A stretch of DNA of 64,000 nucleotides from Streptomyces aurantiacus (GCF_027107535.1 NZ_CP114283.1:8928001-8992000), one strand, 5' to 3'. Counted from the stretch's first letter, positions 1 to 11,932 are shown. Translations and numbers: made by a program. The notes: generated by a model not told the origin, from the sequence alone.

Positions 1-33
1 CACATGACGCCTTGCTGCGAGCGTTGTGCCCGC

Positions 34-49
34 TGGCAGCAAGCTGCCA
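34..49. promoter_or_regulatory. Inverted repeat upstream of aldo/keto reductase
   Basis: TGGCAGC-AA-GCTGCCA is a perfect 7-bp inverted repeat with a 2-bp centre, 43 bp before the reductase ATG. Its position suits a repressor operator. No regulator gene for it is visible at this edge of the window. Confidence 0.4.
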
Positions 50-91
50 CGGGTTGGCGGCCGGGGTGCCTGACTGCCCAGGCTGTGGCTC

Positions 92-946
92 ATGAGCAAC
101 GACTTCCTTCTCGGTGACGATCTCCCGGTCGACCGCATCGGCTTCGGAGCCATGCGCCTGTCCGCGAACGGCTTCCGGGGGCCGGCCCGCGATCCGCAAA
201 CCGGTCGCGCCGTCCTGCGCCGTGCCGTCGAACTCGGCGTGAACCACATCGACACGGCCGCCTTCTACACCAGCGACGACGGCACAGTCCGTGCCAACGC
301 CCTGATCCGCGAGGCCCTCCACCCCTACCCGGCCGGCCTGGTCCTCGCCACGAAGGTCGGCCCGGCCCGTACCCCTGACGGAGGCGTGACACAGACCAAC
401 GACCCGGCGGCGCTGCGGCCGTTGGTCGAGGAGAACCTCGAAACCCTCGGCCTGGACAGCCTCGATCTCGTCTATCTGCGCATCGGCCTCATGGACCCGC
501 CGCAGGGGGAGTCCGTGTCCGCCCGCTTCGAGGCGCTGGCCGCGATGCGCGAGGAGGGCCTGATCCGCCACCTCGGCCTGAGCAACGTCGACGCGGGCCA
601 TCTCACCGAGGCCCGTGCGATCACACCCGTCGCGGCCGTCCAGAACCACTTCCACGCCGGTCGGCGCGACGACGCCGGGCTCCTGGCCGCCTGCGAGGAG
701 GCCGGCATCGCCTTCGTGCCGTTCTTCCCGCTGGGCGGCGGCATGGGCGCTCCCGCGGGGGACCGCACGGCCGAGGTCGCGGAACGGCACGGGACCACGG
801 TCGCGCAGATCGCCCTGGCCTGGCTGCTCGCCTCCTCCCCCGTCACCCTGGCCATCCCCGGCACCGGCTCCCTGACGCACCTGGAGGAGAACATGGCCGC
901 CGGGTCGGTCACCCTCACCCCGGAGGACCTCTCCGACCTCGCCTGA
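92..946 (+). CDS. Aldo/keto reductase
   Basis: This is a 284-residue cytosolic NAD(P)H-dependent reductase of the AKR superfamily, a normal length for a single TIM-barrel domain. The N-terminal barrel has the RIGFGAMRL strand. The catalytic set is visible as Asp54 and Tyr59 (NHIDTAAFYT) and Lys88 (ATKVG). The position usually held by the catalytic His after the fourth strand is Arg130 (LVYLRIG), a variation seen in several bacterial AKR groups. The C-terminal IPGTGSLTHLEENM segment is the usual cofactor-binding end. It stands alone, with an inverted repeat upstream that may be an operator. The substrate cannot be told from sequence. Confidence 0.9.
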   Translation: MSNDFLLGDDLPVDRIGFGAMRLSANGFRGPARDPQTGRAVLRRAVELGVNHIDTAAFYTSDDGTVRANALIREALHPYPAGLVLATKVGPARTPDGGVTQTNDPAALRPLVEENLETLGLDSLDLVYLRIGLMDPPQGESVSARFEALAAMREEGLIRHLGLSNVDAGHLTEARAITPVAAVQNHFHAGRRDDAGLLAACEEAGIAFVPFFPLGGGMGAPAGDRTAEVAERHGTTVAQIALAWLLASSPVTLAIPGTGSLTHLEENMAAGSVTLTPEDLSDLA

Positions 947-1149
947 CGACGGGACGACGGGCGACGGGGCGACGGGGCGACGGCCGCGAAGGCTGTGACG
1001 GCGCCTGCGGCAGCTGCGACGGCGGCGGGACCAAGGGCCCCGTCGGCCCGGATCCGCCCCGGCGCCCGCCCGCGGGCCGGCGGGCATTGCTCCGATTGGC
1101 CTGTGGTGCGAGGATCTTGGGACTTCACACACCCAACGGGGGGTTTGTC
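947..1149. repeat. Intergenic region with short GACGGGGC tandem repeats
   Basis: Right after the reductase stop, about 950-985, an 8-bp unit close to CGACGGGG repeats roughly four times. The rest is GC-rich and holds the promoter region of the PH-domain gene, but no clear -35/-10 pair could be picked. Confidence 0.45.
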
Positions 1150-1515
1150 ATGGCACTGTTCGGAAACGCGCACACCGTCGACCCGGGGAAGGCCCAGCAC
1201 GACTACGCGCGGCTGCTCGGGCAGAACGAGCAGGTGTACGCCGCCTTCCAGCTGATCCGCGACACCATCCTCTTCACCGACCGCCGCCTCATCATGGTCG
1301 ACAAGCAGGGCATCACCGGCAAGAAGACGGAATACCACTCCGTCCCGTACCGCAGCATCACGCACTTCGCCGTCGAGACCGCCGGGACCTTCGATCTCGA
1401 CGCCGAGCTGAAGATCTGGATCTCCGGATCGCCGACGCCGATCCAGAAGACCTTCACCAAGGGCGTCGACATCTACGAGGTCCAGGCGATCCTCACCCAG
1501 TTCGTGGCGCGATAG
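1150..1515 (+). CDS. Bacterial PH-domain protein (YvbH/bPH_1 type)
   Basis: A 121-residue soluble protein that is almost entirely one bacterial pleckstrin-homology-like domain. Typical marks are the strand and turn ILFTDRRLIMVDKQG, the basic stretch GKKTEYHSVPYRSITHF, and the closing helix with KGVDIYEVQAILTQFV. The start is the ATG at 1150, directly after a GGGGGG ribosome site; an in-frame GTG further up would add an unlikely tail. Family members bind membranes or act as small adaptors, and the precise role is unknown. It is a single gene between a reductase and a convergent MFS gene. Confidence 0.85.
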   Translation: MALFGNAHTVDPGKAQHDYARLLGQNEQVYAAFQLIRDTILFTDRRLIMVDKQGITGKKTEYHSVPYRSITHFAVETAGTFDLDAELKIWISGSPTPIQKTFTKGVDIYEVQAILTQFVAR

Positions 1516-1631
1516 CACGTACCGGCACGGGCGTAGGCGAGGGCGTGGCAGATGTCTGCCGCCTCCCCGTACGGCCGGTTCGGCCATCGGCTGGTGGCCG
1601 GTCACTGGTTGCTGGTCACCGGCTGCTGGTC

Positions 1632-2816
1632 TCATGCCAAGTCCGGTACGGAGGACGGCCGTACGGGCCTGAGTCCCCGGGCCAGGGCCAGCGTGACGGT
1701 GATCGACGCGGCTGCCGTCGCCGCCATCGCCGTGGCCGGTGACGTCAGTTGGGCCAGTGAGCCCGCCAGCGCCGCCCCCACTCCCTGCATCGTCAGCATG
1801 CCGGACGAGTGCAATCCCAGTGCGTGGCCCGCCAGTTCGGGCGGCGTGACGGCCATCAGGCGTTCCTGCTGGAGCAGGCTCGCGCCGAAGCCGACCGAGG
1901 CCAGGGCGGCGAGTGCCGCAGCCAGGGACGGGCGGGGATGCAGGAGGAAGAGCAGGTACGGGGCCGCCAGCAGCAGGAGCAGTGGTACCCCGAGCCGGGG
2001 CCGCAGGTGGGGCCTCACGAAGCGGGCGACCGCCACGTCTCCGATCAGCATGCCCAGGGCGGCGCAGGCGAAGAGCAGGCCCGCGTGCCCGGGAGCGTAC
2101 GAGACGTAGAGGGACTCGCAGCCGACGATCAGGCCGTTGGGAAGCCAGAGGGCCAGATAGAGGTGGCGGCGGGGGCCGGCGGAGAAGAGGGTCCTGTTCG
2201 TGCGCCAGGTCTCGCGTACCGAGGGTCGGCCCGTGGCTCTCGGCGGGCGGGGGGTCAGGGCGAATCGGGCGACCGCGGCGGCCGTCGCGTACAGGGCCGC
2301 CGCCGCGAGCAGTGTGCCGCGCGGGGACAGCAGGGCGATCAGGACGCCTCCCGCGGCGAAGCCCGCGACCTGCGTGATCCCGTTCGCCATGTTGAAGACC
2401 GAGCGGCCCACGATGTAGCCGTCCTTGGGCAGGATCTCGTTCAGCAGGCCCCAGCGGACCCCGCCGCCCAGGGAGGCCACCAGACCGAGGGCGAGGATCA
2501 GGGCGAAGACCGCCCAGAGCGGGACGGGCAGCGCCAGGAGTGCCGTGCCCGCCGCGAACGCGAGCGCGGTGCCCGTCATCGTGGCGCGGGGCGGCAGGCG
2601 GTCGGCGGCCGACAGGAGTGTGGTCGCGCCCAGGACCTGGGCGAGCGACGGGCCGAACATGCTCAGGGCCGACAGGAGGGGCGAGTCCGTGGCCCGGTAG
2701 ACCAGCGTGCCGAGCGCGAGGCCGCTCATCGTCTGGGCTGCCACCTGCGCCGAGGAGGCCAGGAAGAGGGGCGTGAACTCCGGGGTGCGGAAGAGGGAGC
2801 GGTACGTCGTTCGCAT
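1632..2816 (-). CDS. MFS transporter
   Basis: A 394-residue inner-membrane transporter of the major facilitator superfamily with about 12 hydrophobic segments (for example ALILALGLVASLGGG and PLLLLLAAPYLLFLL), the usual length for the family. The ATG at 2816 is chosen because an in-frame extension upstream is Arg/Pro-rich and would cross the divergent promoter. It is transcribed away from an ArsR-type regulator with a perfect inverted repeat between them, so it is probably a repressed efflux pump. The exported compound is unknown. Confidence 0.88.
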   Translation of the reverse strand: MRTTYRSLFRTPEFTPLFLASSAQVAAQTMSGLALGTLVYRATDSPLLSALSMFGPSLAQVLGATTLLSAADRLPPRATMTGTALAFAAGTALLALPVPLWAVFALILALGLVASLGGGVRWGLLNEILPKDGYIVGRSVFNMANGITQVAGFAAGGVLIALLSPRGTLLAAAALYATAAAVARFALTPRPPRATGRPSVRETWRTNRTLFSAGPRRHLYLALWLPNGLIVGCESLYVSYAPGHAGLLFACAALGMLIGDVAVARFVRPHLRPRLGVPLLLLLAAPYLLFLLHPRPSLAAALAALASVGFGASLLQQERLMAVTPPELAGHALGLHSSGMLTMQGVGAALAGSLAQLTSPATAMAATAAASITVTLALARGLRPVRPSSVPDLA

Positions 2817-2855
2817 GGACCGGAGTCTTGGACCGGTGCCGGAGCGGCCGTTAGT

Positions 2856-2875
2856 GTTTCGCGTCTGTGCGAAAC
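2856..2875. promoter_or_regulatory. ArsR-type operator in the MFS/ArsR divergent promoter
   Basis: GTTTCGC-N6-GCGAAAC is a perfect 7-bp inverted repeat, 40 bp from the MFS start and 38 bp from the regulator ATG. It is the obvious binding site for the adjacent ArsR-family protein and would control both directions. Confidence 0.7.
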
Positions 2876-2913
2876 CATCGCGCGCGACGACGAACCCGGG
2901 GGGGGCCGCGGAG

Positions 2914-3936
2914 ATGGGCTGGTGGCAGGTCAACGCCGACACCCTGGCCGGCAGCCGCTTCGTGATCTCGCCGCTCGCCGAGACCTTCGCCTCCCTGAAG
3001 GCGCTGAGTGCGGGGACGGCCGCGCACCCCGGCGAACGGGCCTGGCTGAACGCCCATCTGCCGGACCACCAGCGGCGGTTGGCGGCCGACCCCGTCACCG
3101 CCGCCCTGGTCCGGGCCGGTCTCGGACCCGAGTGGATAGCCGACTTCCTCACTCCCACCCCGCGCGGCGAGGAGGACTTCGCCACGGAGGTCGCCCGGGT
3201 GCGCGAGGCCTCCCCCGAGGCCGCCCGGGCCCACCTCGTCCTCGCCCTGCGCGGCCCGCTCCCCGCGATTCTCCGGGGCCGCGACGACCTCCCCGGCCGC
3301 GCAGCCGACCTGCTCACCCACCTCTGGACCGAGGCCGTACGCCCCTACTGGCCCCGTCGCCGCCGCGTACTGGAAGCGGATGTCGTGGCCCGCACCGCCC
3401 AGCTGAGCCAGGGCGGCTGGGCGGCCGCGCTCGACGCGATGCGGCCGGGCATGCGCTGGCTCGGCGAGAACCGGCTGCAGGTCAACCTGCACGAGTACCC
3501 GCCCCGGGAGATCTCGGGTGCCGAGCTCCTCTTCGTACCGGTGACGCCGCAGCGGCACGGCTGGGTGTCGTGGGAGGAGCCTGACCGGTACGCGGTCGTG
3601 TACCCGTGCTCGGGTGTGCTGGCACACACCGAACCGTCCGCCGCGCACGCCGTGCACTCCGCCGGGTCGGCCGCCCCCGAGAGCCTCGGCCGGCTGCTCG
3701 GCACCGCGCGGGCCGGTGTGCTCGCCCGCCTCGACTCCCCCATGAGTACGAGCCAGCTGGTCGCCGTCACCGGGCAGGGGCTCGGCTCGGTCGGCCGCCA
3801 TCTGAAGGTCCTGCTCGACGCCCGGCTGGTCCGGCGCCGTCGCGCCGGGCGGTCGGTGCTCTACTACCGGACGGCCGCGGGTGAGGTTCTTCTCAGGGCC
3901 CAGGGCGCCGCCCGGGTGCCGACGGACCGGAGTTAG
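2914..3936 (+). CDS. ArsR-family regulator with N-terminal DUF5937
   Basis: A 340-residue transcription factor. The C-terminal third (about 245-325) is an ArsR winged helix: SPMSTSQLVAVTGQGLGSVGRHLKVLLDARLVRRRRAGRSVLYY. The long N-terminal part is the DUF5937 module common in actinobacterial regulators of this type and probably senses a ligand. No metal-binding Cys cluster is seen, so a metal sensor is unlikely. The ATG at 2914 is preferred over the in-frame GTG at 2854, which would put the operator inside the gene. Likely represses the divergent MFS pump and itself. The peroxidase follows after 9 bp. Confidence 0.85.
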   Translation: MGWWQVNADTLAGSRFVISPLAETFASLKALSAGTAAHPGERAWLNAHLPDHQRRLAADPVTAALVRAGLGPEWIADFLTPTPRGEEDFATEVARVREASPEAARAHLVLALRGPLPAILRGRDDLPGRAADLLTHLWTEAVRPYWPRRRRVLEADVVARTAQLSQGGWAAALDAMRPGMRWLGENRLQVNLHEYPPREISGAELLFVPVTPQRHGWVSWEEPDRYAVVYPCSGVLAHTEPSAAHAVHSAGSAAPESLGRLLGTARAGVLARLDSPMSTSQLVAVTGQGLGSVGRHLKVLLDARLVRRRRAGRSVLYYRTAAGEVLLRAQGAARVPTDRS

Positions 3937-3945
3937 CATCCGATT

Positions 3946-4461
3946 ATGACCAACGACAACACCAGTACCTCAGACGCCTCGGTTCTCGACGTCGACATCG
4001 ACGCGCTGCAGGGCGGTTCCGCGGACCTCGGCCAGTACAAGGGCCAGGCCGTACTCATCGTCAACGTGGCGTCCAAGTGCGGGCTCACCCCGCAGTACGC
4101 GGGCCTGGAGCGGCTGCACGCGCGGTACGCGGCACAGGGTTTCACCGTGCTCGGAGTGCCCTGCAACCAGTTCCTCGGCCAGGAGCCCGGCTCTTCCGAG
4201 GAGATCGCGGAGTTCTGCTCGGCGACGTACGGCGTGACCTTCCCGATGACCGAGAAGGTCGACGTGAACGGCGACGCGCGGCACACCCTGTACGAGCGGC
4301 TCACCGGCTTCGCGGACGGCGAGGGGCACACCGGTGACGTCCGCTGGAACTTCGAGAAGTTCCTGATCGGCCGGGACGGCACGGTCGTGGCGCGCTTCGC
4401 GCCGAAGACCGAGCCGGAGTCCGCCGAGGTCGTGTCGGCGATCGAGGCCCACATCGGCTGA
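3946..4461 (+). CDS. Glutathione peroxidase family (thiol peroxidase)
   Basis: A 171-residue thioredoxin-fold peroxidase that reduces hydroperoxides in the cytosol. The family signatures are complete: NVASKCGLTPQY with peroxidatic Cys45, PCNQFLGQEPG with Gln75, and RWNFEKFL with Trp134. It has Cys rather than selenocysteine. Actinomycetes lack glutathione, so the real reductant is probably thioredoxin or mycothiol (inference). It starts 9 bp after the ArsR gene, with the GGAG of its ribosome site overlapping the regulator stop, so the two are probably cotranscribed. Confidence 0.93.
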   Translation: MTNDNTSTSDASVLDVDIDALQGGSADLGQYKGQAVLIVNVASKCGLTPQYAGLERLHARYAAQGFTVLGVPCNQFLGQEPGSSEEIAEFCSATYGVTFPMTEKVDVNGDARHTLYERLTGFADGEGHTGDVRWNFEKFLIGRDGTVVARFAPKTEPESAEVVSAIEAHIG

Positions 4462-4490
4462 GCGGTCCTTCCCGCGTGGGCACCCGCCGG

Positions 4491-4521
4491 TTGACCTTGC
4501 CCCTGGGACAAGGCGCAGCGT
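4491..4521 (+). promoter_or_regulatory. MerR-type promoter and operator
   Basis: TTGACC (-35, 4491-4496) is followed by an unusually long 19-bp spacer and a weak CAGCGT (-10, 4516-4521). The spacer holds a near-perfect palindrome, CCTTG-N9-CAAGG (4495-4513). A long spacer spanned by a dyad is the hallmark of promoters that MerR proteins untwist. Confidence 0.65.
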
Positions 4522-4564
4522 CCTACCACCGGGCGGCACTCGCCCGGTGACGGAGGAGGGGCCG

Positions 4565-5464
4565 GTGGAACACTCGGAACCTGTGCGACGCCCGGCCCCC
4601 GCGGCCGGGGAGCTGCTCACGATCGGCGCGTTCGCCGCCCGTGCGCGGCTCTCGCCGAAGGCCCTGCGGCTGTACGACAGGCTCGGCCTGCTGGCGCCCG
4701 CGCAGGTCGACGAGGTGACCGGCTACCGCTACTACCGGGCCGGCCAGATCGAACGCGCGCGGCTGGTCTTCCTGCTGCGCCGGCTCGACATGCCCCTCGC
4801 GCGGATCGCCGAGGTCATCGAGCGGCAGGAGGCCGACGGGGCCGGGGCGGCGGATCTCGTCGCCGCGTACTGGGCGGACGTCGAGGAACGCCTCGCCGGG
4901 CAGCGGACACTCGCGCACTACCTCCGTGGACGGCTTTCCGGAAGGAGTTCCGAGTTGTACGCGAAGTTCGACATCCGCACCGTGGACGTACCGGAGCAGT
5001 GGGTCATCACGGAGATGCGGCACACCCTCGTGGACGAGCTGCCCCTCTGGATCCCGGCGTCGCTGGGACGTCTGGAGGCGGCGGCCGGGGAGTGCGGCGG
5101 TTCGACGGGCGCGCCCTTCACCGTCTACCACTCGGCGGTCTCGGACGAGAGCGACGGTCCCGTCGAGTGCTGTGTCCCCGTCGCCGACGTGGCGGCGGCC
5201 CGCGCCTGGGCCGCGGAGCACGCGCGCGCGTGGGGCGCGGCGGCCCGCTTGGAACCGGCCCGGCGCCTCGCCTACACCCGCATCACCAAGGCCCAGGTCG
5301 CCGCCCCACAGATCCACGCCGCGTACGAGGCGGTGGAAGCCTGGATGGCACGGGAGGCCCACTCCTACGCGGGACCCTGCCGCGAGATCTACTTCACCGA
5401 CTGGGACGCCGCGACCCCGCAGGACGAGGTCTGCGACGTGGCGTTCCCGATCAGCCCCGGCTGA
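4565..5464 (+). CDS. MerR regulator with C-terminal GyrI-like ligand domain
   Basis: A 299-residue one-component regulator. About residues 18-85 are the MerR winged helix (LTIGAFAARARLSPKALRLYDRLGLL, then GYRYYRAGQIERARLV), followed by a dimerisation helix. From about 125 to the end is a GyrI/BmrR-type effector domain, a small-molecule pocket. Two GTG starts fit: 4547, and 4565 just after GGAGGAGGG. The second is preferred, although its spacing is short. It probably activates its own promoter in response to a hydrophobic drug-like ligand. No obvious target gene lies beside it. Confidence 0.87.
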   Translation: MEHSEPVRRPAPAAGELLTIGAFAARARLSPKALRLYDRLGLLAPAQVDEVTGYRYYRAGQIERARLVFLLRRLDMPLARIAEVIERQEADGAGAADLVAAYWADVEERLAGQRTLAHYLRGRLSGRSSELYAKFDIRTVDVPEQWVITEMRHTLVDELPLWIPASLGRLEAAAGECGGSTGAPFTVYHSAVSDESDGPVECCVPVADVAAARAWAAEHARAWGAAARLEPARRLAYTRITKAQVAAPQIHAAYEAVEAWMAREAHSYAGPCREIYFTDWDAATPQDEVCDVAFPISPG

Positions 5465-5468
5465 CGGA

Positions 5469-5531
5469 GCGCCCCTTCTTTCAGGGACGCGGGACCAGCG
5501 CAGCCTGTTCAGGGGCGCGGGGAACTGCGCG
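5469..5531. repeat. Dispersed intergenic repeat, copy 1
   Basis: Contains GCGCCCCTTCTTTCAGGG (5469-5486) and a second part ending GGGGCGCGGGGAACTGCGCG (to 5531). The same sequences recur at 39983-40017, and a diverged inverted copy lies near 19546-19565. All three sit in intergenic DNA. Confidence 0.7.
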
Positions 5532-5588
5532 ACCAGCCACAGCGGACCCGCACCCCGGCCCCGGCCCCGGCCCCGACCCGCGGTAGCG

Positions 5589-7739
5589 CTACTCGCCCCC
5601 GCGGACAGCCTCCCGCATCTCCTCAGGACACCCCGTACCCCGAGGCAGCTGATACGGCGCAGCCAACCGATACGTGCCGGCCCGCGGAGCGAGCAGCTCC
5701 GTCCACTGGTCCCCGTTGACGTCCTCTTCCGTCTCCATCAGACACCCGTTGACGTTCTCGTACGTCTTGGGCGCCTCGTCGTCCTCCCGCCGCTTCGACT
5801 CCGCGGTCTCCTGAGGCGGCTTGACGCTCTTGCCCTCCGCGTCGACGAGGCCGAGCCACGGCGAGTAGGGGATCCGGATGAGTACCCGGCCCGCCCGCTT
5901 CACCTCGATCGTCAGCTCGCCCTGCTCGGCCCGGTCGACCACGGCGGGCGGGTCGGCCATCGGCGTCGGGTCGACGACCCGGAAGAGCTGCCAGTTGGCG
6001 TCGCCCCAGACCTGCTTCAGGTAGGGCATCCCGCGCTGTACGAGCTGCCGCTCGCGCTGGCCACCGTCCCCGTCCGGCTCGCCCTTGGGCAGGACGACGT
6101 AGTGGACGGCCCAGCGCTTCAGCCACTCGTGGTAGTTCGCGGAGTTGAGGGTGTCGTCGTAGAAGAGCGGGTTGCGCTCCATGTCCGCCTGCCGGTTCCA
6201 GCCGCGGGCGAGGTTGACGTACGGGGCGAGGGCGGACGCCTCACGGTGCGAGCGGGCCGGTACGACCTCGACGCGGCCCTTCTCGGCGCCCGCCTCCTGG
6301 AGCTGGTTGACGAGGGGGGCCAGCTCGCGGGCCCAGGACGCGGCGGGCGTCGTGTGCACGATGTCGTCCACGGCCTTGAAACTGATCCAGGCGTTCATGC
6401 CCACGAAGGCGACGACGATCGTGTACCACTTGCGCGAGCGCGGCACGGTGAAGGGCAGCGCGGCGATCAGCGCGACCCCCGCGAACAGCATGGGGAGGCG
6501 GCTGATGTTGGAGCCGATCTGCGAGCTGATCAGCCAGACGAGGACGACGGACAGGCCGTACACCGCCGCCGTGATCCGGACCGTCTTCCACTCCTTGGGC
6601 ACGAGGAAGAAGACGAACGCCGAGTACGTGAACGGCAGCACGACCGACCCGAAAATCATCGGCTGCGTGCCGGAGAAGGGGAACATCCAGGCCGAGACGC
6701 CCACGACGACGGCCGGCGCGATCCCCAGCGCGTAGGCGCCCGGGCGGCGCTTCTGCAGGAACAGCGCCACCGCGACGAACCCCACGAAGAGCCCGGCCAC
6801 GGGGGACGCGGCCGTCGCGATCGCGGCGAGCGGGGCGGCGCACAGCGCCTTGGCCCAGCGCTTGTAGCGCCAGCGGTACGGCCAGCAGAAGACGACGGCG
6901 GTCGCACCGAGCGCGAAGACCGTGCCGAGACCGAAGGTCACCCGGCCGGAGATCGCGTTGCACAGGAGCGCGAACACTCCGGCGAGCGCCGGCCAGACCG
7001 GGTCCCGTACGGCTCTGGTGCGCATCAGGATCAGCATGAGCAGCCCGGCGGAGAGCGTCCCGGCGATCATCATCGTCGTCCGTACGCCGAGCACGGCCAT
7101 CAGGTACGGGGACACCACGCTGTACGACACCGGGTGCATGCCGCCGTACCAGGCCAGGTTGTACGCGGATCCCGGGTTGCGCCCGACGAACTCGGCCCAC
7201 GCGTCCTGCGCGGCGAGGTCGCCCCCACTGTTCGCGAACGTGAAGAACCAGATGACGTGCAGGATGCCGGAGAGTGCGGTGGCCTGGACCGCGGGGTGGC
7301 GGATGAAGCGGTGCATGCGGGTGGCTTCGGGGCCGTCGGCCGCACGATCGCCCGAGCCGGCGCCGCCGTCGGCGGACTCGTCCGGGCCGCCGCCCTCACC
7401 ACCGGTCCCACCGTCGTCCGGGCCGTCGTGGTCCACGTCGGCCTTCGGATGCCCGTCGGCCTTCGCGTCCTCGTCCTCGGACTCGGCGGGAGCCTCGCGC
7501 GGCCCGGTCGCCCCGTCGTGGGGATCGGTGGACCCCTGGCCGGGATCGGTGGAGCCCTCGTCCGGGCCGGTGGGCTCCTCGCCGACGTCCTGAGGTCCGG
7601 AGGTGCCGGACGGTGCGGCACTGTCGGTCTGCCCGGCGGTGCCGGGGCTCTCGACGTGCCGTGTACGCACGCCTATTCGCGGGCCGGCCCCTCGGCTCGG
7701 CTCGGCGTCGTCGGCGTGCGTCGGCTCCGCTGTCGCCAC
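5589..7739 (-). CDS. Polytopic membrane protein, possibly GT-C-like
   Basis: A 716-residue protein whose family I could not place with certainty. Residues 1-140 are a Pro/Gly/Asp/Glu-rich disordered tail. About 141-500 contain some ten or more hydrophobic segments, with an acidic first loop (GGDLAAQDAWAEFVGRNP) reminiscent of GT-C glycosyltransferases. The last 200 residues form a soluble, probably extracytoplasmic domain (for example HYVVLPKGEPDGDG). The GTG start at 7739 has GGGAG 9 bp before it. It follows the carboxypeptidase gene on the same strand, 164 bp away, which fits an envelope role. A glycosyltransferase function is only an inference. Confidence 0.75.
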   Translation of the reverse strand: MATAEPTHADDAEPSRGAGPRIGVRTRHVESPGTAGQTDSAAPSGTSGPQDVGEEPTGPDEGSTDPGQGSTDPHDGATGPREAPAESEDEDAKADGHPKADVDHDGPDDGGTGGEGGGPDESADGGAGSGDRAADGPEATRMHRFIRHPAVQATALSGILHVIWFFTFANSGGDLAAQDAWAEFVGRNPGSAYNLAWYGGMHPVSYSVVSPYLMAVLGVRTTMMIAGTLSAGLLMLILMRTRAVRDPVWPALAGVFALLCNAISGRVTFGLGTVFALGATAVVFCWPYRWRYKRWAKALCAAPLAAIATAASPVAGLFVGFVAVALFLQKRRPGAYALGIAPAVVVGVSAWMFPFSGTQPMIFGSVVLPFTYSAFVFFLVPKEWKTVRITAAVYGLSVVLVWLISSQIGSNISRLPMLFAGVALIAALPFTVPRSRKWYTIVVAFVGMNAWISFKAVDDIVHTTPAASWARELAPLVNQLQEAGAEKGRVEVVPARSHREASALAPYVNLARGWNRQADMERNPLFYDDTLNSANYHEWLKRWAVHYVVLPKGEPDGDGGQRERQLVQRGMPYLKQVWGDANWQLFRVVDPTPMADPPAVVDRAEQGELTIEVKRAGRVLIRIPYSPWLGLVDAEGKSVKPPQETAESKRREDDEAPKTYENVNGCLMETEEDVNGDQWTELLAPRAGTYRLAAPYQLPRGTGCPEEMREAVRGGE

Positions 7740-7903
7740 GTGAAGGTACTCCCGTGTCCCGTTGTTCCACTCTCGGCCGGGCCCCGCGGGCGGGCGACCT
7801 GCCCCGTTCTCGCGACGCTAGCACGCACCCCGCCGGAGGGCTCCTGGATGGTGCTCGTCGGCGGGGTGCGGTCGGTTCGACTGCTCCTGGGGCGTACTCC
7901 CTG

Positions 7904-10936
<3,033 letters not shown>

Positions 10937-11010
10937 CGATGCCTCCTCCGTGCGCCACACACCGTGCGCCCAACCGAACCATGAACCCGTGAACCAGTGC
11001 ACACGCGGCC

Positions 11011-11108
11011 CGGACACCCGTGTCCGAACCGTGTACCAGTGTCCTGTGTGGGGGCTTAGCCCCTGCAGTAGACGAGAACGACATATCTATCGGTTCCACT
11101 ACGAACCG
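11011..11108. promoter_or_regulatory. Divergent promoter region with three dyads
   Basis: The 240-bp gap between the carboxypeptidase and GPP34 starts holds three inverted repeats: CGGACAC-CC-GTGTCCG (11011-11026), GGGGCTTAGCCCC (11051-11063) and CGGTTC-N6-GAACCG (11091-11108). They are candidates for regulator binding. No -10/-35 pair could be fixed with confidence. Confidence 0.45.
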
Positions 11109-11176
11109 GTCACGCACTCTCGACAGACCAATGTGAGAGGGGTCACCCTGTCATTCATCCACGCGGGGAGGCATGG

Positions 11177-11932
11177 ATGGGCAGGAGCCGCAGAACAATT
11201 CCGGAGGAGCTTCTGTTGCTGGCGCTGGACCCGACCACGGGTACCACCGCACAGCCACAGTCGCTCGACCTCGGTCTGGCCGGAGCACAGCTAGTGGAGC
11301 TGGCGCTGGCCGGACGGATAGCCCCAGACGGGGATCGTATCGCCGTGGTGGCACCACGGCCGACCGGAGATCCGACCTTGGACTGTGCGCTGGAACTACT
11401 CCGCAGGCGGGGTGCTCCAGTACGCGCTGTGAACTGGATCGGCGGGCCCCGACTGGGGCTGCGCCAGACATATCTCTCGCATCTGGAGCGATGCGGCATG
11501 GTCCATGCCGTGGCGGGTCAGATGTGCGGGGTGCTTCCGACAACTCGCTATCAGGCGACGGACACGGAGATCAGCCGGGAGATCAGGGCCCGGCTGGACA
11601 GCGCGATCCGCACCGGCGTACCGCCGGACCCGCGGACCGCCGCACTGGCCGCGCTGGCGCACGCCGTCGGCCTGGGCAAGCACCTCTACCCGGGGAACGA
11701 AGGGCGTTCGTCGCGCTCCCGTCTCCGGGATCTGATCAGGCACGACCCCATGGGCGGCCTCGTGGCACACGCCGTGATGGACGTCCAGAACGGTGTGGCC
11801 GCACAGCCGCGCCGCAGCCCGGCACCGGCCGGCCGTCAGGCCGCACCCGGAGCCAGGCCCGCACCGGAGCCCGCCAGGGGCGTTCCGATGCAACCGCGCC
11901 GCGGTTCGATGGCGCGCGCCGTGGCCCACTGA
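11177..11932 (+). CDS. GPP34 (GOLPH3/VPS74-like) family protein
   Basis: A 251-residue soluble protein. Residues 5 to about 205 match the GPP34 fold: PEELLLLALDPTTG at the start, then LGLAGAQLVELALAGRIAPDGDRIAVV, a central variable helix, and RDPRTAALAALAHAVGLGKHLYP in family-like form. In eukaryotes the fold binds phosphatidylinositol-4-phosphate on the Golgi; the bacterial role is unknown, with membrane-lipid binding likely. The last 45 residues are Pro/Arg/Ala-rich and disordered. The ATG at 11177 follows GGGGAGG. It is divergent from the carboxypeptidase and just upstream of the XRE-DUF397 pair. Confidence 0.88.
   Translation: MGRSRRTIPEELLLLALDPTTGTTAQPQSLDLGLAGAQLVELALAGRIAPDGDRIAVVAPRPTGDPTLDCALELLRRRGAPVRAVNWIGGPRLGLRQTYLSHLERCGMVHAVAGQMCGVLPTTRYQATDTEISREIRARLDSAIRTGVPPDPRTAALAALAHAVGLGKHLYPGNEGRSSRSRLRDLIRHDPMGGLVAHAVMDVQNGVAAQPRRSPAPAGRQAAPGARPAPEPARGVPMQPRRGSMARAVAH

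Noticed and set aside
1..117. Open frame from the left edge with several Cys (start TPCCERC), overlapping the aldo/keto reductase start
   Set aside because: Too short to judge. It overlaps the reductase start and contains the 34-49 dyad. It could be the end of a gene outside the window but has no recognisable domain.
5460..5480. CTGACGGAGCGCC after the MerR stop as another CTGAC operator
   Set aside because: The right half-site GTCAG is missing, and it is at the end of a gene.
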